Positions 63,963-64,000 of a DNA stretch of 64,000 bases are shown in pieces; positions within the stretch are counted from its first letter, which is position 1, and every line of letters begins with the position of its first letter. The notes under the pieces are model-generated. The model worked only from the letters and a program-made list of their open reading frames with translations, had not been told where the DNA came from and ran no database searches. The position numbers and the translations under genes were made by a program. The DNA comes from Alteromonadales bacterium alter-6D02 (GTDB lineage Bacteria > Pseudomonadota > Gammaproteobacteria > Enterobacterales > Psychrobiaceae): the NCBI GenBank assembly GCA_002835545.1, contig PIZK01000021.1, positions 62,001-126,000 on the forward strand. The letters are read 5' to 3'.

Positions 63963-64000
63963 CGTCTCCAATAAAGTCCCCCCTTACATCAACTGTGAAT

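Noticed and set aside
63423-64000. Possible CRISPR array from regularly repeated units
   Set aside because: Repeats include a tRNA 3' end and terminator, unit lengths vary (126, 200, 183 bp) and spacers are partly alike. No cas genes are present.

Overview
The window is a mostly housekeeping stretch of a marine-type gammaproteobacterial chromosome. Gene content, moderate-to-low G+C, CCA-encoding tRNAs, the Na+-pumping oxaloacetate decarboxylase, type IV pilus ATPases and an RpoS/NlpD block point to Alteromonadales. A Colwelliaceae (Thalassotalea/Colwellia-like) host is my best guess, from general resemblance only; no 16S gene is present. Layout: (1) 1-7.5 kb: deoA (cut by the window edge), deoC, yjjV, a metal transporter under a large Fur-like palindrome, prfC, an SCP2 protein, rimI, holD and tRNA-Trp. 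This is a shuffled version of the E. coli holD-rimI-prfC-yjjV-deoCA neighbourhood. (2) 7.7-11.2 kb: lineage-type genes, including an MFS transporter with a long repetitive C-terminal tail. (3) 11.2-14.5 kb: the only clearly accessory stretch. It holds a broken recombinase gene, a tiny membrane peptide ORF, two related ~90-96 bp hairpin elements with AGGACAGG/CCTGTCCT ends, and a translationally coupled gene pair between them. A further membrane/coiled-coil protein of unknown function follows. (4) 14.7-25.6 kb: yqiJ-yqiK flotillin pair, a BMT5-like methyltransferase with a zinc finger overlapping a RecQ-type helicase, a lytic-transglycosylase-like lipoprotein, gshA, yqaA, an oxidoreductase, and two envelope proteins. 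(5) 25.6-28.9 kb: oadG-oadA-oadB. (6) 29.6-43.8 kb: a MITE-like repeat, three identical tRNA-Arg and one tRNA-Ser, csrA, alaS, recA (SOS promoter), mutS, then rpoS-nlpD-pcm-surE-truD-ispF-ispD-ftsB. This is essentially the E. coli 61-min order. (7) 44-62.7 kb: yciH, yqgE-ruvX, pilT-pilU, yggS-proC-yggT, a DUF4426 gene, rdgB, hemW, a DUF885 lipoprotein, two c-di-GMP genes, yggN, yggL, trmB, mutY and yggX, matching the E. coli yqgE-yggX region. (8) 62.8-64 kb: a tRNA-Phe/Thr operon running into a tandem series of tRNA-Thr 3'-end fragments, each followed by a near-identical terminator, continuing past the window edge. Functional themes are deoxyribonucleoside catabolism, translation quality control, DNA repair (recA, mutS, mutY, rdgB, recQ-like, ruvX), isoprenoid precursors, stationary-phase control (rpoS, csrA), surface motility and c-di-GMP signalling. 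The most unusual items are the tRNA-Thr fragment array, the repeat-bracketed two-gene unit at 11.7-13.4 kb, the tailed MFS transporter and the 17-bp-arm palindrome at 4.01-4.05 kb. All calls come from reading the sequence; no database search was run.
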